This document shows positions 34,828 to 44,650 of a stretch of 64,000 nt of DNA, piece after piece (the stretch's first letter is position 1; every line of letters begins with the position of its first letter). Origin of the DNA: JACMQW01 sp964536965. GTDB taxonomy: Bacteria; Bdellovibrionota; UBA1018. Location of the stretch: positions 4,745 through 68,744 of the forward strand of contig CAZIAL010000017.1 of NCBI GenBank assembly GCA_964536965.1. The letters run 5' to 3'. A program made the translations under genes and the position numbers. A model generated the notes under the pieces. That model had not been told where the DNA came from, made no database searches, and saw only the letters and a program-made list of their open reading frames with translations.

Positions 34828-35793
34828 CTAATAGAGTCGGACAACGTCGCCTTCCTGGAAATTACCGCCCGTATGGACTTCGGAAACCGCACCGTCGGTT
34901 CCGATGAAATCGAGAACCTCGAGCGTGCCCTTGAGCTGTCCCGGCGCGCGGCCAAGATAGGCGCCGGTCTGCGGATCGTGCACGTCGTCTCCCGCCGTGA
35001 GCACCTTCAGGATATCGCCGGCGACGAGTCCGCTGGAGCGTCCGGCGTTCACATATATTTTCGAGCCGGAGATCTTGGCGATCTTCCCTTGCCACACCAT
35101 CTTTTCGATCGTGCGAATCACGTCGGGGATCATCGAGGTCACGGCGTTGCGAAGGGCGAGCCGAGCCATTTCATTCCGGAATTCACGGCTTTCGAGATTT
35201 TCCTCCTCGAGCGCGACGGCGGCGTTCGCAGTCGCCTCTCCCGACCGTCCAAGCGAAGCGACCTCGCGTCCGGCGGCGACGTCGAAGATCTTGATCTCGA
35301 CGTCGGTAGCGGCCAGGGACTGCTTCTGGCGGAAAATTCCGATTTCGTCTCCTCGCTGGCGGAAAACAATCTTCGTCACTCGGCCTACGACCACGACCGC
35401 GACGCCGAGCCGGCGGCCTTCGCGGATCAGCTGCGCCACTTTTACCTTATCGCCGCTGACGAAATCCTCGGTCGTCAGCATCGTCGAAAGATCCCTGGGC
35501 ACGATCAGACGTTGCGAAACCGCGAGTCCCCGCTTCATTTCGTCCGCCGCGAACGCTCCGAGGGTCGGCGCCTTTACGGGAGTATCGTTCCAGAACGCGA
35601 AGACCATGATCTTTTTCTTCGGCTGACCCATCGATTCGACGCGCTCGGCGTTCGTTCGCCCGCGATCATAATACGAGTCCTGTCGCGGGAATTCCTGATC
35701 CTTGTGGAATTCCGGAGATCGCTTGCAGGCCGAGAGGGATCCGGCCAAGAGGGCCGAAAACGCGAGTACGAAAGCCGAAGATGTGAATCTCAT
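34828..35793 (-). CDS. CsgG/FlgT-like lipoprotein
   Basis: The 321-residue protein starts MRFTSSAFVLAFSALLAG and has a good lipobox (LSAC, Cys22). Residues 55-190 match the CsgG/TolB-N-like fold seen in CsgG, HfaB and the middle of FlgT: IMVFAFWNDTPVKAPTLGAF, a conserved VPRDLSTML and VVGRVTKIVF. The last 85 residues (KIAKISGSKIYVNAGRSSGL, VAGDILKV, FQEGDVVRLY) resemble the C-terminal domain of FlgT. CsgG makes secretion channels in the outer membrane and FlgT is part of the flagellar H/T ring, so either an outer-membrane pore or a basal-body part is possible. Start is 1 base after the stop of 35795-36898. Confidence 0.7.
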   Translation of the reverse strand: MRFTSSAFVLAFSALLAGSLSACKRSPEFHKDQEFPRQDSYYDRGRTNAERVESMGQPKKKIMVFAFWNDTPVKAPTLGAFAADEMKRGLAVSQRLIVPRDLSTMLTTEDFVSGDKVKVAQLIREGRRLGVAVVVVGRVTKIVFRQRGDEIGIFRQKQSLAATDVEIKIFDVAAGREVASLGRSGEATANAAVALEEENLESREFRNEMARLALRNAVTSMIPDVIRTIEKMVWQGKIAKISGSKIYVNAGRSSGLVAGDILKVLTAGDDVHDPQTGAYLGRAPGQLKGTLEVLDFIGTDGAVSEVHTGGNFQEGDVVRLY

Positions 35794-35794
35794 T

Positions 35795-36898
35795 TCAAGC
35801 CCCTCCCGTGCGTGCGGCAAGCGCGACCCGAAGATCGATGCGACCTTCGCCGATGTGGGTGACCTGCACCGTGAAACCGTCGAAAACCGCCTTGCGTACG
35901 GCCTCCGCAACGGGGGCGGCGGCGGCATCGCCGATGTTCACCGAATAGGCGGCGAGCACGGCGCGCCCCCCCGGCTCGATTCGTTTTTCGACGAGTCGAT
36001 ATTCAGTTCCGAGCGCCGACTGGATTTTCGACTTCATTTGCCGAAGCAACGGAAAATCAGAAACTCCTTCGATCGCGACATCGACGGGAACCCCATCGAC
36101 GTTCGCGTTCGCGTATCCTGCCCGAGCCTTGGTTCCGATTTCGAGAATCGCATCGATCGAGAGACGGCTCATCGAAACTTCGATGGAGTCGCTGGAGAGG
36201 ATCTCCATTTGCTTCTGGACGGCGGACGCGAGAGTCCCCGGGAACCGGAAATCGAGCAGGAGCGCGTAGCGAAGATCCCCGGCATGCTCGGGGTCCTCTT
36301 CCGCGCGGACTTCCGCCAGGACCCAGCCCGAGGCGTTCCGTCTCGAGTAGGCTTCCGTCGGCTCACGCCGAAGTTCATCCGCGGTCGGCAGCAGGACGAC
36401 GAGCCCCCGACGTTCCAGCCGCGTTTTCAGATCCGTCCGGATTCCGGAGATCGCTTTTTCGCATTTCGTGCACGCCGCGTTCGCCCGGACGAAGAGGAGG
36501 ACCTTATTCGATTCGGGCTTGAGGATCTGGGTCGCCGTAAAGGAAAGATAGCGCTTGATACCCAGCAGATCGACGTCCGCTTTCGTAACGACGCCGGCGG
36601 AAGTTTTATAGTCGCGGATAAAACGACCGCTCGAAGGAAGGACCTCGTTTTGGAAGATCTCCTCCTGCCACGCGGGAAGATCGCCGAGCTCGGGGCGAGC
36701 CTTTTCAACCCGCGCGCGCAGCTGCGGAGCGACGGGATCCGCAGCCCGGCTCGGGAGAATCCCGGAGGAAAGAACGACGGCGAGCAACGCCGCCCCCAGC
36801 GAGACGCGCCGGAACTCCCGGGTCGCCCTGCGGGCGGCCCACCGCCCAGTTCGTCCCACCCCAGATTCGCCTGCCATCCCGATCCTTGGAATTTTCAT
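35795..36898 (-). CDS. Exported partner of the CsgG/FlgT-like lipoprotein, unknown function
   Basis: The protein of 367 residues has a long, arginine-rich signal peptide (RREFRRVSLG is approximated by ATREFRRVSLGAALLAVV) that could suit Sec or Tat export. A C-x-x-C-like motif (AACTKCEKA) follows at about 143-151. The C-terminal 150 residues alternate strands and helices (VPVDVAIEGVSDFPLLRQMK, FDGFTVQVTHIG), like the small alpha/beta units found in FlgT-type proteins. No family is recognised. The gene is first in the operon and has its own promoter at 36909-36937, with a leader of about 4 bases. Confidence 0.6.
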   Translation of the reverse strand: MKIPRIGMAGESGVGRTGRWAARRATREFRRVSLGAALLAVVLSSGILPSRAADPVAPQLRARVEKARPELGDLPAWQEEIFQNEVLPSSGRFIRDYKTSAGVVTKADVDLLGIKRYLSFTATQILKPESNKVLLFVRANAACTKCEKAISGIRTDLKTRLERRGLVVLLPTADELRREPTEAYSRRNASGWVLAEVRAEEDPEHAGDLRYALLLDFRFPGTLASAVQKQMEILSSDSIEVSMSRLSIDAILEIGTKARAGYANANVDGVPVDVAIEGVSDFPLLRQMKSKIQSALGTEYRLVEKRIEPGGRAVLAAYSVNIGDAAAAPVAEAVRKAVFDGFTVQVTHIGEGRIDLRVALAARTGGA

Positions 36899-36908
36899 AG
36901 CTTATTAG

Positions 36909-36937
36909 ATTCTAAAGGGATTTTCGGGAACGTCCAA
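36909..36937 (-). promoter_or_regulatory. Putative promoter of the 34149-36898 operon
   Basis: On the minus strand TTGGAC (36937-36932) and TAGAAT (36914-36909) are 17 bases apart. Transcription would start about 4 bases before the ATG at 36898. Confidence 0.55.
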
Positions 36938-36973
36938 GGAAAGCCGCCGTCAGGAAAAAGTCGGCGCCCCCCA

Positions 36974-37002
36974 TTGCCATCCCTCTGGACTTCGGATATA
37001 AC
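36974..37002 (+). promoter_or_regulatory. Putative promoter of the serine protease pair
   Basis: TTGCCA (36974-36979) and TATAAC (36997-37002) are 17 bases apart. The leader contains GGAGG five bases before the ATG at 37053. Confidence 0.6.
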
Positions 37003-37052
37003 GCATTGCGTCAGCCGTTCCTAACCCGCTTATAAAGCCTTCCGGAGGTCAG

Positions 37053-37973
37053 ATGAAAACCCAGCGAAAATACCAGGCCGCCCTGCTTGCCCTCGGAGTC
37101 GCGTTTGCGGGGATCTCGCAGGCCGAATATTTCATCGTCGATGGCGAAGTCGTGGCGAAGGGCGACCCGCTCGCGAAGTTTACCGTCATGATCAAGACCG
37201 ACAAAGGCGAGCTCGGCTGGGGCCTTTGCACCGGGACGCTGATCACCTCGCGCATCGTGCTCACCGCCGCCCATTGCGTACTCAACGGTCGGGGCCGGCT
37301 CGTTTCGGACGCGGCCAACATCGAAGTCGCCTTCAACGATTTCAGCGAAGAACGCATGGGCTATCTTTCGACGAGCACTCGCGCGAGCTCCGTCGTCATC
37401 AACGGCGACTACCTCGGCGCGGACGGCGTGAACAACAGTCGGACGATCGACTACGGTTTCTTCAACTTCCAGACGGATGACCTCGCGCTCATCAAGCTCA
37501 GCCAAGACGCTCCCGCCGGATTCGCGCCGCTCCAGAAGATCGCGTCGCGTGCGGAGATCGACGCCCATGCGTCGACCCTCGTCTCCGCGGGCTACGGCTG
37601 CGAAACGACCGATCCAGCGACCTGTCCGAGCGGACGACTGAAAACCGCGAAAGTTTCGCTCCAGTCGAATACCTACTTCTATTCTTACATCGACACGCTT
37701 TACCGATCGGGACAGCTGATGAGCGGCGATTCCGGCGGGCCGCTTCTGATTAAACACCCGACCCAGGGATATAAACTCGCGGGCGTGCACAGCACTGGTC
37801 CCGGAAGTCCGCACACCCTCAAGTCGGTTCCCGCGACCTCCGTGCGGATCGCGGACTACGCCGATTTCATCCGCGAGTCGATCATCCGTCTCGACGGGAA
37901 TCCGGCGGAAATCTACGGCACCTCGCCGGCTCCACAGTCCGGTTCTCGCTGGCCCCAGCTCGGGGGCCGGTGA
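37053..37973 (+). CDS. Exported trypsin-like serine protease
   Basis: This 306-residue protein has signal peptide ALLALGVAFAGISQA. The chymotrypsin-fold triad is complete: TAAHC (His74), DDLALIKL (Asp143) and SGDSGGP (Ser227). No clear pro-peptide cut site is seen. The protein ends with a proline/serine linker and SRWPQLGGR, a tail repeated in the next gene. The two genes are 3 bases apart and are tandem paralogs (HPTQGYKLAGVHS against HPTQGYLLAGVNS), probably secreted digestive or processing enzymes. Confidence 0.9.
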   Translation: MKTQRKYQAALLALGVAFAGISQAEYFIVDGEVVAKGDPLAKFTVMIKTDKGELGWGLCTGTLITSRIVLTAAHCVLNGRGRLVSDAANIEVAFNDFSEERMGYLSTSTRASSVVINGDYLGADGVNNSRTIDYGFFNFQTDDLALIKLSQDAPAGFAPLQKIASRAEIDAHASTLVSAGYGCETTDPATCPSGRLKTAKVSLQSNTYFYSYIDTLYRSGQLMSGDSGGPLLIKHPTQGYKLAGVHSTGPGSPHTLKSVPATSVRIADYADFIRESIIRLDGNPAEIYGTSPAPQSGSRWPQLGGR

Positions 37974-37976
37974 GGC

Positions 37977-38993
37977 ATGAAGTTCACCTTCCACGCGCGC
38001 ATCGTGTTCCTGCTCCTCTTCGGCCTGGCGGCGAAGCTCGGCTATTCGCGGCCCTTCATTCTCGAGGGCACGGTCGCGCAGAGAGGTGATGAAATCGCGA
38101 ACTACACCGTCTTCATTCGAACGACGGTCTCCGTGGATCCAGACGGAACGGTCCAGCGGAATCGTTGTAGCGGGACCCTGATCGCGCCGCGACTCGTCCT
38201 CACGGCCGCACACTGCGTGGTCGTGGACGGGGAGCTCGTCGACGACGCGTCCCGCGTGCAGATCGTTTTCAACACCTTCGCGACCGATCGCCTCGATTAC
38301 CATTCGCCCGGGGTGGCCGCCGACAAAATCATCGTCGATCAGACGTACTTCGATATGGAAAACACTCGCGCAAACGGAGTGCAGAGTTACCAGACGGGTC
38401 AGTATCGCACTTACGACCTCGCCTTGATTCGCCTCCCCACCGACGCGCCCGAGGGATTTAAACCCATCGAAAAAATCGCCAGCCTGGAAGACATCCGGTC
38501 GAACCCGGACGCGATCCAGGTCGCGGGCTACGGAGACGAAGAAGACCAAACGTTCGGACGGCTGAAATGGGCGAGCGTCCCCCTCCACTCGCTTCCACCC
38601 TTCAGCGACGATGAATATGCGTATATCGTGTTTGGTCGCGGGAGCGGTACGACTTGCCAAGGCGATTCGGGCGGCCCCGTGCTCGTGAAACATCCCACGC
38701 AGGGTTACCTCCTCGCCGGAGTGAATAGTTCGGGAAACTGTAATAGCTACGCATTCGCCGAACGAGTCGCCGAGTACGGCGGGTTCCTGAAGGCCGCATT
38801 CAGCGCCATGGGCTTCGCGGAATCCCCCCAAATCCCGAAAATTCCACCTCCGCGATCGGGCGATGTTCTCCCCGACAGCCTCAGCATGCCCCGGAGCACG
38901 GAATCCCGGCGGACAAACCCCCCTACTCCGACTCGGCGGGAGCCGCCGCGATCGGCGCCCACTTCGCGTTGGCCCCAGCTCCAGCTGCATTGA
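37977..38993 (+). CDS. Exported trypsin-like serine protease (tandem paralog)
   Basis: The 338-residue protein has signal peptide IVFLLLFGLAAKLGYS. Its triad is TAAHC (His79), YDLALIRL (Asp147) and QGDSGGP (Ser231). The C terminus extends about 50 residues past the protease domain as a Pro/Arg/Ser-rich linker that finishes in SRWPQLQLH, matching the SRWPQL tail of the preceding protease. Both share the spacing EKIASLED/QKIASRAE before the third strand. Co-transcribed with 37053-37973. Confidence 0.9.
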   Translation: MKFTFHARIVFLLLFGLAAKLGYSRPFILEGTVAQRGDEIANYTVFIRTTVSVDPDGTVQRNRCSGTLIAPRLVLTAAHCVVVDGELVDDASRVQIVFNTFATDRLDYHSPGVAADKIIVDQTYFDMENTRANGVQSYQTGQYRTYDLALIRLPTDAPEGFKPIEKIASLEDIRSNPDAIQVAGYGDEEDQTFGRLKWASVPLHSLPPFSDDEYAYIVFGRGSGTTCQGDSGGPVLVKHPTQGYLLAGVNSSGNCNSYAFAERVAEYGGFLKAAFSAMGFAESPQIPKIPPPRSGDVLPDSLSMPRSTESRRTNPPTPTRREPPRSAPTSRWPQLQLH

Positions 38994-39005
38994 GACCGCC
39001 GCGAA

Positions 39006-42000
39006 CTAGACCAAGTGCACGACGTTAAAACCGAAGATCCGGTTCACGCTCTCCACCATCTGCGGAGTGGTCTGTAGTCCCACGTTCTTCGGAAGTTCGA
39101 GGCGGGTCTTAAATCCCGGCGTCGCCGCATTCGCGCCGGCGCCGCCGGAGCTGCTGAATTCGATGCGCACCGGACACTTCCCGCGGAAGGCGATGATATT
39201 GCGTTTCAGCTCGCGGAGTTGGTCGCTCGAAACGCGTTCGAGCGGAATGCGGAGCACCACCTGCTGGACGCGATTTTTATGCGCTTCATCCACCCATTCG
39301 AGCGTCTTCACGAAAATCTTCGCCCCGTCCGAGGTGGCCTCCACCTCGCCCGTGATGAGCAATGGCTCCGCCTCCGCGGACGCGCGTTTCAGCATTTCCT
39401 GGTTCTGGGTGAAGGACTCCGGAAAAAAGACGATCTCCATCGAAGTGAGCAGGTCCTCGAGCCGCGAGAAAGCCATACGGCTTCCCTTCTTCGTCATGAT
39501 CTCCTTCGTTTCGGCGATCAGACCCGCGACGCGAACCTCCGGGCGCTTCGGACGCTGATAGCCGCCGGCTCCGAATGTGCGATCGCCGCCGCTTCCGCCT
39601 GCGGCGCCGCCGTTGCCGCCGGATGCCGCCATTTCCGCGGATTTCTGGATGCCCCACTCTTTCAGCTTATCGATCGACCAGCCGAGCCACTCCTCGCAGA
39701 TCTTCTGCCAGGTGTCCATCGGGTGACCGGAGACATAGAAGCCCACGATCTGCTTTTCCATCTGCAGGCGTTTCGATCGGGGCCAGTCCTCGAGCTTCTG
39801 GAAAATCGCGTCCGTGGGAAGCACGAGCTTCACATCCTCGGCGGAGAATGAATCGAAGAGGGAACTCTGCCCGAGTTCCTTCTCTTCCTGCTCGTCGGAA
39901 GCGAATTCGAGCAGCTTCTCAAGCGATGCGAGCAGGCTCGGCCGATTCGCTTCCGAAATCGCGTCGAACGCCCCGGAAATGGTGAGGGCCTCGAGAACTT
40001 TCTTATTTACCTTTCGCGTGGAAACCCGGCGCGCGAAATCCAAGACCGACGCGAACGGACCGCCCGTGGCGCGGGCCTCGAGGATGAGGTCGACCGCAAT
40101 TCCGCCGACGCCCTTGATCGCCTCGAGTCCGAACCGGATCGCGGACTGGGGCTCGCCCGTCGCCGGGTTCTCGACGACTTCGACCGAGAAACTTTTCTGG
40201 GAAAGATTCACGTCTGGCGGCAGGACCGGAATGCGGTTCGATTTCGCATTTCCGATGTAACGCGTGATCTTGTCCGTGTCGTTCACTTCGGTCGTCATCA
40301 GCGCGGCCATGAATTCGGCCGGATAATGCGCCTTCAGATACGCCGTCTGGTAGGTGAGCACGCCGTAAGCCGCGCTGTGGGACTTGTTAAAGCCATATTC
40401 GGCGAATTTCGCCATGAGATCGAAGATCCCCTCGGCGACGTCCGCGGTCAGGCCTTTTTTCAGCGCGCCCTCCTTAAAGAGTTCGCGCTGCTTGGCCATC
40501 TCCTCGGGCTTCTTCTTCCCCATCGCGCGACGGAGAAGATCGGCCTGTCCGAGGGAATAGCCCGCGAGTTCGCGGGCGATCTGCATGACCTGCTCTTGGT
40601 AGACGATGACGCCGTAGGTTTCGCGCAGGATCGGCTCGAGTTCGGGCACCACATACTCGATCGGTTCGCGACCGTGTTTTCGGTCGACGAAAACGTCGAC
40701 CATGCCGGAACCCAGCGGGCCCGGACGGTAGAGGGCGCCGATGGCGGTGAGATCCCCGAGCGAGTTCGGCTGCATCCGCGCGCAGAGGTCCTTCATCCCG
40801 CTGGATTCGACCTGGAAGACGCCGTCGGTGTCACCCGAGGAGATGAGCGCGAAGACGCCCGGGTCTTCGTAATTCATCTCTTCGAGGAGAAAGGGCCCCG
40901 ATCCGTCCCGCGCGAGCGATGCTCCCGCCTCCGCCCGGGCTTTCCGCGACTCGTTCACGAGCTTCACGGCGTTATCCACGACGGTCAGCGTCTTCAGTCC
41001 GAGAAAATCGTACTTAACCAGACCGATCTTTTCCGCCGCGTCCTTATCGAACTGGGTGACGACGTCGCCGTCCTTCGAAACGTAGAGCGCGCAGTAATTC
41101 ACCACCGGCTCTTCGGTGATGATGACGCCGGCGGCATGGATCCCGGCGTTTCGGTAGAGGCCTTCGAGCTTCCGCGCGTACTTAATCACGGTGTTGATCC
41201 GGACGTCTTGCTCCATCATCTCGCGCAGGCGAGGTTCCTTTTCGATGGCCTGGTCGATCGTGATCCCGAGCTCCTCGGGGATCGCTTTATTAATGATATC
41301 GGTTTCGGCGAACGTCATCCCGAGCACGCGGCCGACGTCTTTAATCACGGCGCGGGTCTGGAGTTTTCCATAGGTGATGATCTGACAGACGTTTTCTTTG
41401 CCGTACTTCCGCTCGACGTACTCGATCACTTCGCCACGGCGATCCTGGCAGAAATCGACGTCGAAGTCGGGCATCGAGATCCGCTCGGGGTTGATGAAGC
41501 GCTCGAAGAGGAGCTGGAACTGGATCGGATCGATATCCGTGATCGAAAGCGCGTAAGCGACCAGCGACCCTGCTCCCGAGCCCCGTCCCGGTCCGACCGG
41601 AATCTGGTTCGCTTTCGCCCAGCGGATGAAGTCCGAGACGATGAGGAAGTAACCGGAAAAGCCCGTGCGTGCGATCATGACGAGTTCGTCTTCGAGTCGC
41701 TTCAGATACTCCTGCTTCTTCGTCTCCCAGTCGGGAGCCGCCACGATCTTCCGGAACTGGAACGAGGCGAACCGCTCTTCAAGCCCCTTCCGGGCTTCCT
41801 GCTTGAAAAATTCGACGGTATCGAATGGGACATCTTTCGCCACGCCATCCGGCCGAAAGTCCGGCAGGTGGTAGATCGGTCGCCCCTGCTCGTCCTTAAA
41901 CTTAAAGACGACATCGCATTTATCCGCGATCTTCAGCGTATTTTCGACCGCTCCGGGAAAACGCGAGAATCGTTCGGCCATGAGCGCCGCGGGCTTCAGA

Positions 42001-42848
42001 TAAAATTCGGGCGGCACGAGCGACTTCGGGCGATCGAAATCGAGGTTGCGGCCGTTCTCGATGCACTGGAGGATCTCGTGCGCTTCCGCGTCCTCGGGCT
42101 TCAGGTAATGGACGTCGGTGGTCCCCACGACCTGGACGCCGTAACGTTCGCCGTAAGCGAAAAGTTTTTCATTCACGGTTTCCTGTTCGGGGAGGCCGTT
42201 ATCCTGGATCTCGAGATAGAAATCCTCGCCGAATCGCTGTTTAAACCAGTGGAGAACCGCGAGCGCTTCTTCTTCTTCGCCCATGAGAACGCGGTAAGGA
42301 ATTTCGCCGCGGAGTCCTCCCGAAAGGACGATCAGACCGTCGCCGTATTTGTCGAGCTGCGCGCGATCGACGAGGAACTTCGGAATGACCGGCGCGCCTT
42401 TGGCGGGCGGTGGAGAGTTCGCGTAGGCTTCCGAAATGATTTTACAGAGATTCCGGTATCCCGCGAGATCCTTGGCGAGAAGCACGAGGTTATGGAACTT
42501 CGGACGAAAATTCTGCGAGGCCGGACCACTCGCGGCGGCCTGGGCAGCGGCGGCTTGCGCACCCGTATAACCCTGCTCGAGGTACCAGATATCCGCGCCG
42601 ATGATCGGCTTGATCTTCTTGTCCTTCGCCTGCATGTAGAAGTCGATCGCGCCGAAGAGGTTGTTCGTATCGGTGATCGCGACGGCGGGCATCCCGAATT
42701 CCGCGACGCGAGCGAGCAGATCCTCGACATGGAGCGCGCCCTGCAGGAGCGAGTACTGCGTATGCACATGGAGGTGCACGAACGCGGGGGCGTTCCCAGG
42801 AGCTTCGGAGATTTGAGTTTTCGCGGTTTCAGTCATTGTTTCCGACAT
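39006..42848 (-). CDS. dnaE: DNA polymerase III alpha subunit
   Basis: This is the replicative polymerase catalytic subunit, 1280 residues. The N-terminal PHP domain starts FVHLHVHTQYSLLQGALH. The palm has PGRGSGAGSLVAYAL and the metal-binding PDFDVDFCQDRRGEVIEYV at about 459-477, with FDKDAAEKIGLVKYDFLGLK further on. The helix-hairpin-helix and OB regions follow. Two low-complexity insertions are present: an Ala-rich one in the PHP domain (about 98-110) and a Gly-rich linker before the OB fold (about 1070-1095). It is slightly longer than E. coli DnaE (1160). It lies downstream of guaA with a terminator between. Confidence 0.97.
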   Translation of the reverse strand: MSETMTETAKTQISEAPGNAPAFVHLHVHTQYSLLQGALHVEDLLARVAEFGMPAVAITDTNNLFGAIDFYMQAKDKKIKPIIGADIWYLEQGYTGAQAAAAQAAASGPASQNFRPKFHNLVLLAKDLAGYRNLCKIISEAYANSPPPAKGAPVIPKFLVDRAQLDKYGDGLIVLSGGLRGEIPYRVLMGEEEEALAVLHWFKQRFGEDFYLEIQDNGLPEQETVNEKLFAYGERYGVQVVGTTDVHYLKPEDAEAHEILQCIENGRNLDFDRPKSLVPPEFYLKPAALMAERFSRFPGAVENTLKIADKCDVVFKFKDEQGRPIYHLPDFRPDGVAKDVPFDTVEFFKQEARKGLEERFASFQFRKIVAAPDWETKKQEYLKRLEDELVMIARTGFSGYFLIVSDFIRWAKANQIPVGPGRGSGAGSLVAYALSITDIDPIQFQLLFERFINPERISMPDFDVDFCQDRRGEVIEYVERKYGKENVCQIITYGKLQTRAVIKDVGRVLGMTFAETDIINKAIPEELGITIDQAIEKEPRLREMMEQDVRINTVIKYARKLEGLYRNAGIHAAGVIITEEPVVNYCALYVSKDGDVVTQFDKDAAEKIGLVKYDFLGLKTLTVVDNAVKLVNESRKARAEAGASLARDGSGPFLLEEMNYEDPGVFALISSGDTDGVFQVESSGMKDLCARMQPNSLGDLTAIGALYRPGPLGSGMVDVFVDRKHGREPIEYVVPELEPILRETYGVIVYQEQVMQIARELAGYSLGQADLLRRAMGKKKPEEMAKQRELFKEGALKKGLTADVAEGIFDLMAKFAEYGFNKSHSAAYGVLTYQTAYLKAHYPAEFMAALMTTEVNDTDKITRYIGNAKSNRIPVLPPDVNLSQKSFSVEVVENPATGEPQSAIRFGLEAIKGVGGIAVDLILEARATGGPFASVLDFARRVSTRKVNKKVLEALTISGAFDAISEANRPSLLASLEKLLEFASDEQEEKELGQSSLFDSFSAEDVKLVLPTDAIFQKLEDWPRSKRLQMEKQIVGFYVSGHPMDTWQKICEEWLGWSIDKLKEWGIQKSAEMAASGGNGGAAGGSGGDRTFGAGGYQRPKRPEVRVAGLIAETKEIMTKKGSRMAFSRLEDLLTSMEIVFFPESFTQNQEMLKRASAEAEPLLITGEVEATSDGAKIFVKTLEWVDEAHKNRVQQVVLRIPLERVSSDQLRELKRNIIAFRGKCPVRIEFSSSGGAGANAATPGFKTRLELPKNVGLQTTPQMVESVNRIFGFNVVHLV

Positions 42849-42905
42849 TGAAATTCTGCATTCGACTTTCCCCGATCCCCTCCCGGGGCTCGGGGCATGA
42901 TCGCT

Positions 42906-42925
42906 AAAAACGCCTCCGGCGTTTT
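42906..42925 (-). terminator. Rho-independent terminator after guaA
   Basis: On the minus strand AAAACGCC and GGCGTTTT pair around GGA, followed by TT. The hairpin lies between the guaA stop (42935) and the dnaE start (42848). Confidence 0.75.
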
Positions 42926-42934
42926 CTTACGCGA

Positions 42935-44650
42935 TCATTCCCACTCAATCGTCGCCGGCGGCTTCGAGGAAATATCGTAAACCACCCGGTTCACGCCGCG
43001 GACTTCGTTACAGATCCGCGAGCTCACGCGCGCGAGGAACTTCGTATCGAAGTGGTACCAATCCGCCGTCATCCCGTCGATCGACGTGACCGCGCGAAGC
43101 GCGATGCAGTAATCGTGGGTCCGGCCATCGCCCTGGACGCCCACGCTCCGGATCGGCAGGAAAACACCCATGGCCTGCCAGATCTTTTCGTAAAGGCCCT
43201 CCTCGATCAGCATCGAGATAAAGACCTCGTCGGCCTTCCGCAGAATATCGCAACGCTCTTTCGTGACTTCGCCGACGATCCGGACTCCGAGGCCCGGGCC
43301 CGGGAAAGGATGGCGGCGGATGAACGCTTCCGGCACGCCGAGCTTGCGGCCGATCTCGCGGACCTCGTCCTTAAAGAGATCGCGGAACGGCTCGAGAAGC
43401 TTAAACTTCATGTCCTTCGGCAGTCCGCCGACGTTATGATGCGATTTAATCGTGTGGGCGTGCTTTTTCGGTGCGGAGGTGGTGCCTAGCACGGATGTGC
43501 CGCTCGCGGCACTGGACGGCCCTCCGTCCAGGCTCTCGACCTCCGAACTGGGTGCCGGAGCGGATTCGATCACATCCGGGTAGAGCGTGCCCTGCACGAG
43601 GAAAGAAGGAAGCACGCCGAGCGTCTTTTCCAAACGGGTCGCCTCCTCGTCGAAAATCACGATGAACTCTCCGCCGATAATCTTCCGCTTCGCTTCTGGA
43701 TCGGTGACGCCCGCGAGTTTACGCAGATAGCGCTCTTCCGCATTTACGCGCGTAACCGGAAGGTGCAGCTTCTCCGTAAAGAGTTTCATCACGCGGTCGC
43801 CTTCTTCGTAGCGAAGCAGGCCGGTATCGACGAAAACGCAGTGGAGCCGATCACCGATCGCCTGGTGCACGAGCGTCGCCGCGACGGTGGAGTCGACGCC
43901 GCCCGAGAGCGCGCAAATCACATGCGCCCCCGCCGGAACCTTTTTCTTGATCCGTTCGACTTCCTCGGCGATGAAATCGCCCATCGACCAGTCCGGATGC
44001 AGCCCGGCGACGCCGACGAGGAAATGCCGGAGGAGCTCCATTCCACCTTCGGAATGCGTCACCTCGGGATGGAACTGGATCGCGTAGAGCTGGCGCTCCG
44101 GATGCTCGAGCGCCGCGATCGCACCCGAAGACGACTTCGCGGTCAGCTGGAATTCGCGCGGAAGATTCCCCGTCTCGTCTCCATGGGACATCCAGACCTG
44201 CTTCGAAACCGGCGTGCTGACGGCGCCCGTCTCGTCTTTCGAGAGACCGGCCCCGACGCGAAACGGAGAGCCCGAGGGAAAAAGCCTCGAGGTCTGTACG
44301 GTGGACGCTTCGGGGACGATCCCCATGCGGCCATACTCGCGTTTATGCCCGGGACGAACTTCGCCGCCGAACGCCTGGACGAGAAGCTGCAGACCGTAAC
44401 AAATGCCCAGGACCGGAAGTTTTTCTTTGGCTTGAAACTCGAGGAACCCTTCCGGGAGCTGCGGGGCTCCGGCGTCGTAAACACTCGACGGCCCCCCCGA
44501 GAGGACCACGGCCTTCGGACCGAATTCCCGGATGCGCTCCAACGAGGCGTCGCCCGGAAAAACGTAGGAGTAAAAACCAATCTCGCGCATGCGCCGAGCG
44601 ATCAGCTGGGTGTACTGGGAGCCGTAATCGAGGATCAGAATTTTATTCAT
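42935..44650 (-). CDS. guaA: GMP synthase (glutamine-hydrolysing)
   Basis: GuaA converts XMP to GMP with ATP and glutamine. The glutaminase domain has LGICYGLQ (Cys84) and FHPEVTHSE (His194, Glu196). The ATP-pyrophosphatase domain has the P-loop ALSGGVDST (248-255), and the C-terminal dimerisation part ends VYDISSKPPATIEWE. With 571 residues it is about 45 longer than usual. Most of the excess is a Ser/Ala/Gly/Pro-rich insertion at 364-400, between TLYPDVIES and IKSHHNVGGLP, in the lid over the XMP site. guaB is close by at 46003-47496. Confidence 0.97.
   Translation of the reverse strand: MNKILILDYGSQYTQLIARRMREIGFYSYVFPGDASLERIREFGPKAVVLSGGPSSVYDAGAPQLPEGFLEFQAKEKLPVLGICYGLQLLVQAFGGEVRPGHKREYGRMGIVPEASTVQTSRLFPSGSPFRVGAGLSKDETGAVSTPVSKQVWMSHGDETGNLPREFQLTAKSSSGAIAALEHPERQLYAIQFHPEVTHSEGGMELLRHFLVGVAGLHPDWSMGDFIAEEVERIKKKVPAGAHVICALSGGVDSTVAATLVHQAIGDRLHCVFVDTGLLRYEEGDRVMKLFTEKLHLPVTRVNAEERYLRKLAGVTDPEAKRKIIGGEFIVIFDEEATRLEKTLGVLPSFLVQGTLYPDVIESAPAPSSEVESLDGGPSSAASGTSVLGTTSAPKKHAHTIKSHHNVGGLPKDMKFKLLEPFRDLFKDEVREIGRKLGVPEAFIRRHPFPGPGLGVRIVGEVTKERCDILRKADEVFISMLIEEGLYEKIWQAMGVFLPIRSVGVQGDGRTHDYCIALRAVTSIDGMTADWYHFDTKFLARVSSRICNEVRGVNRVVYDISSKPPATIEWE

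Noticed and set aside
40326..42851. Long plus-strand open frame opposite dnaE
   Set aside because: It is an antisense shadow; the minus strand encodes the complete DNA polymerase III alpha subunit.
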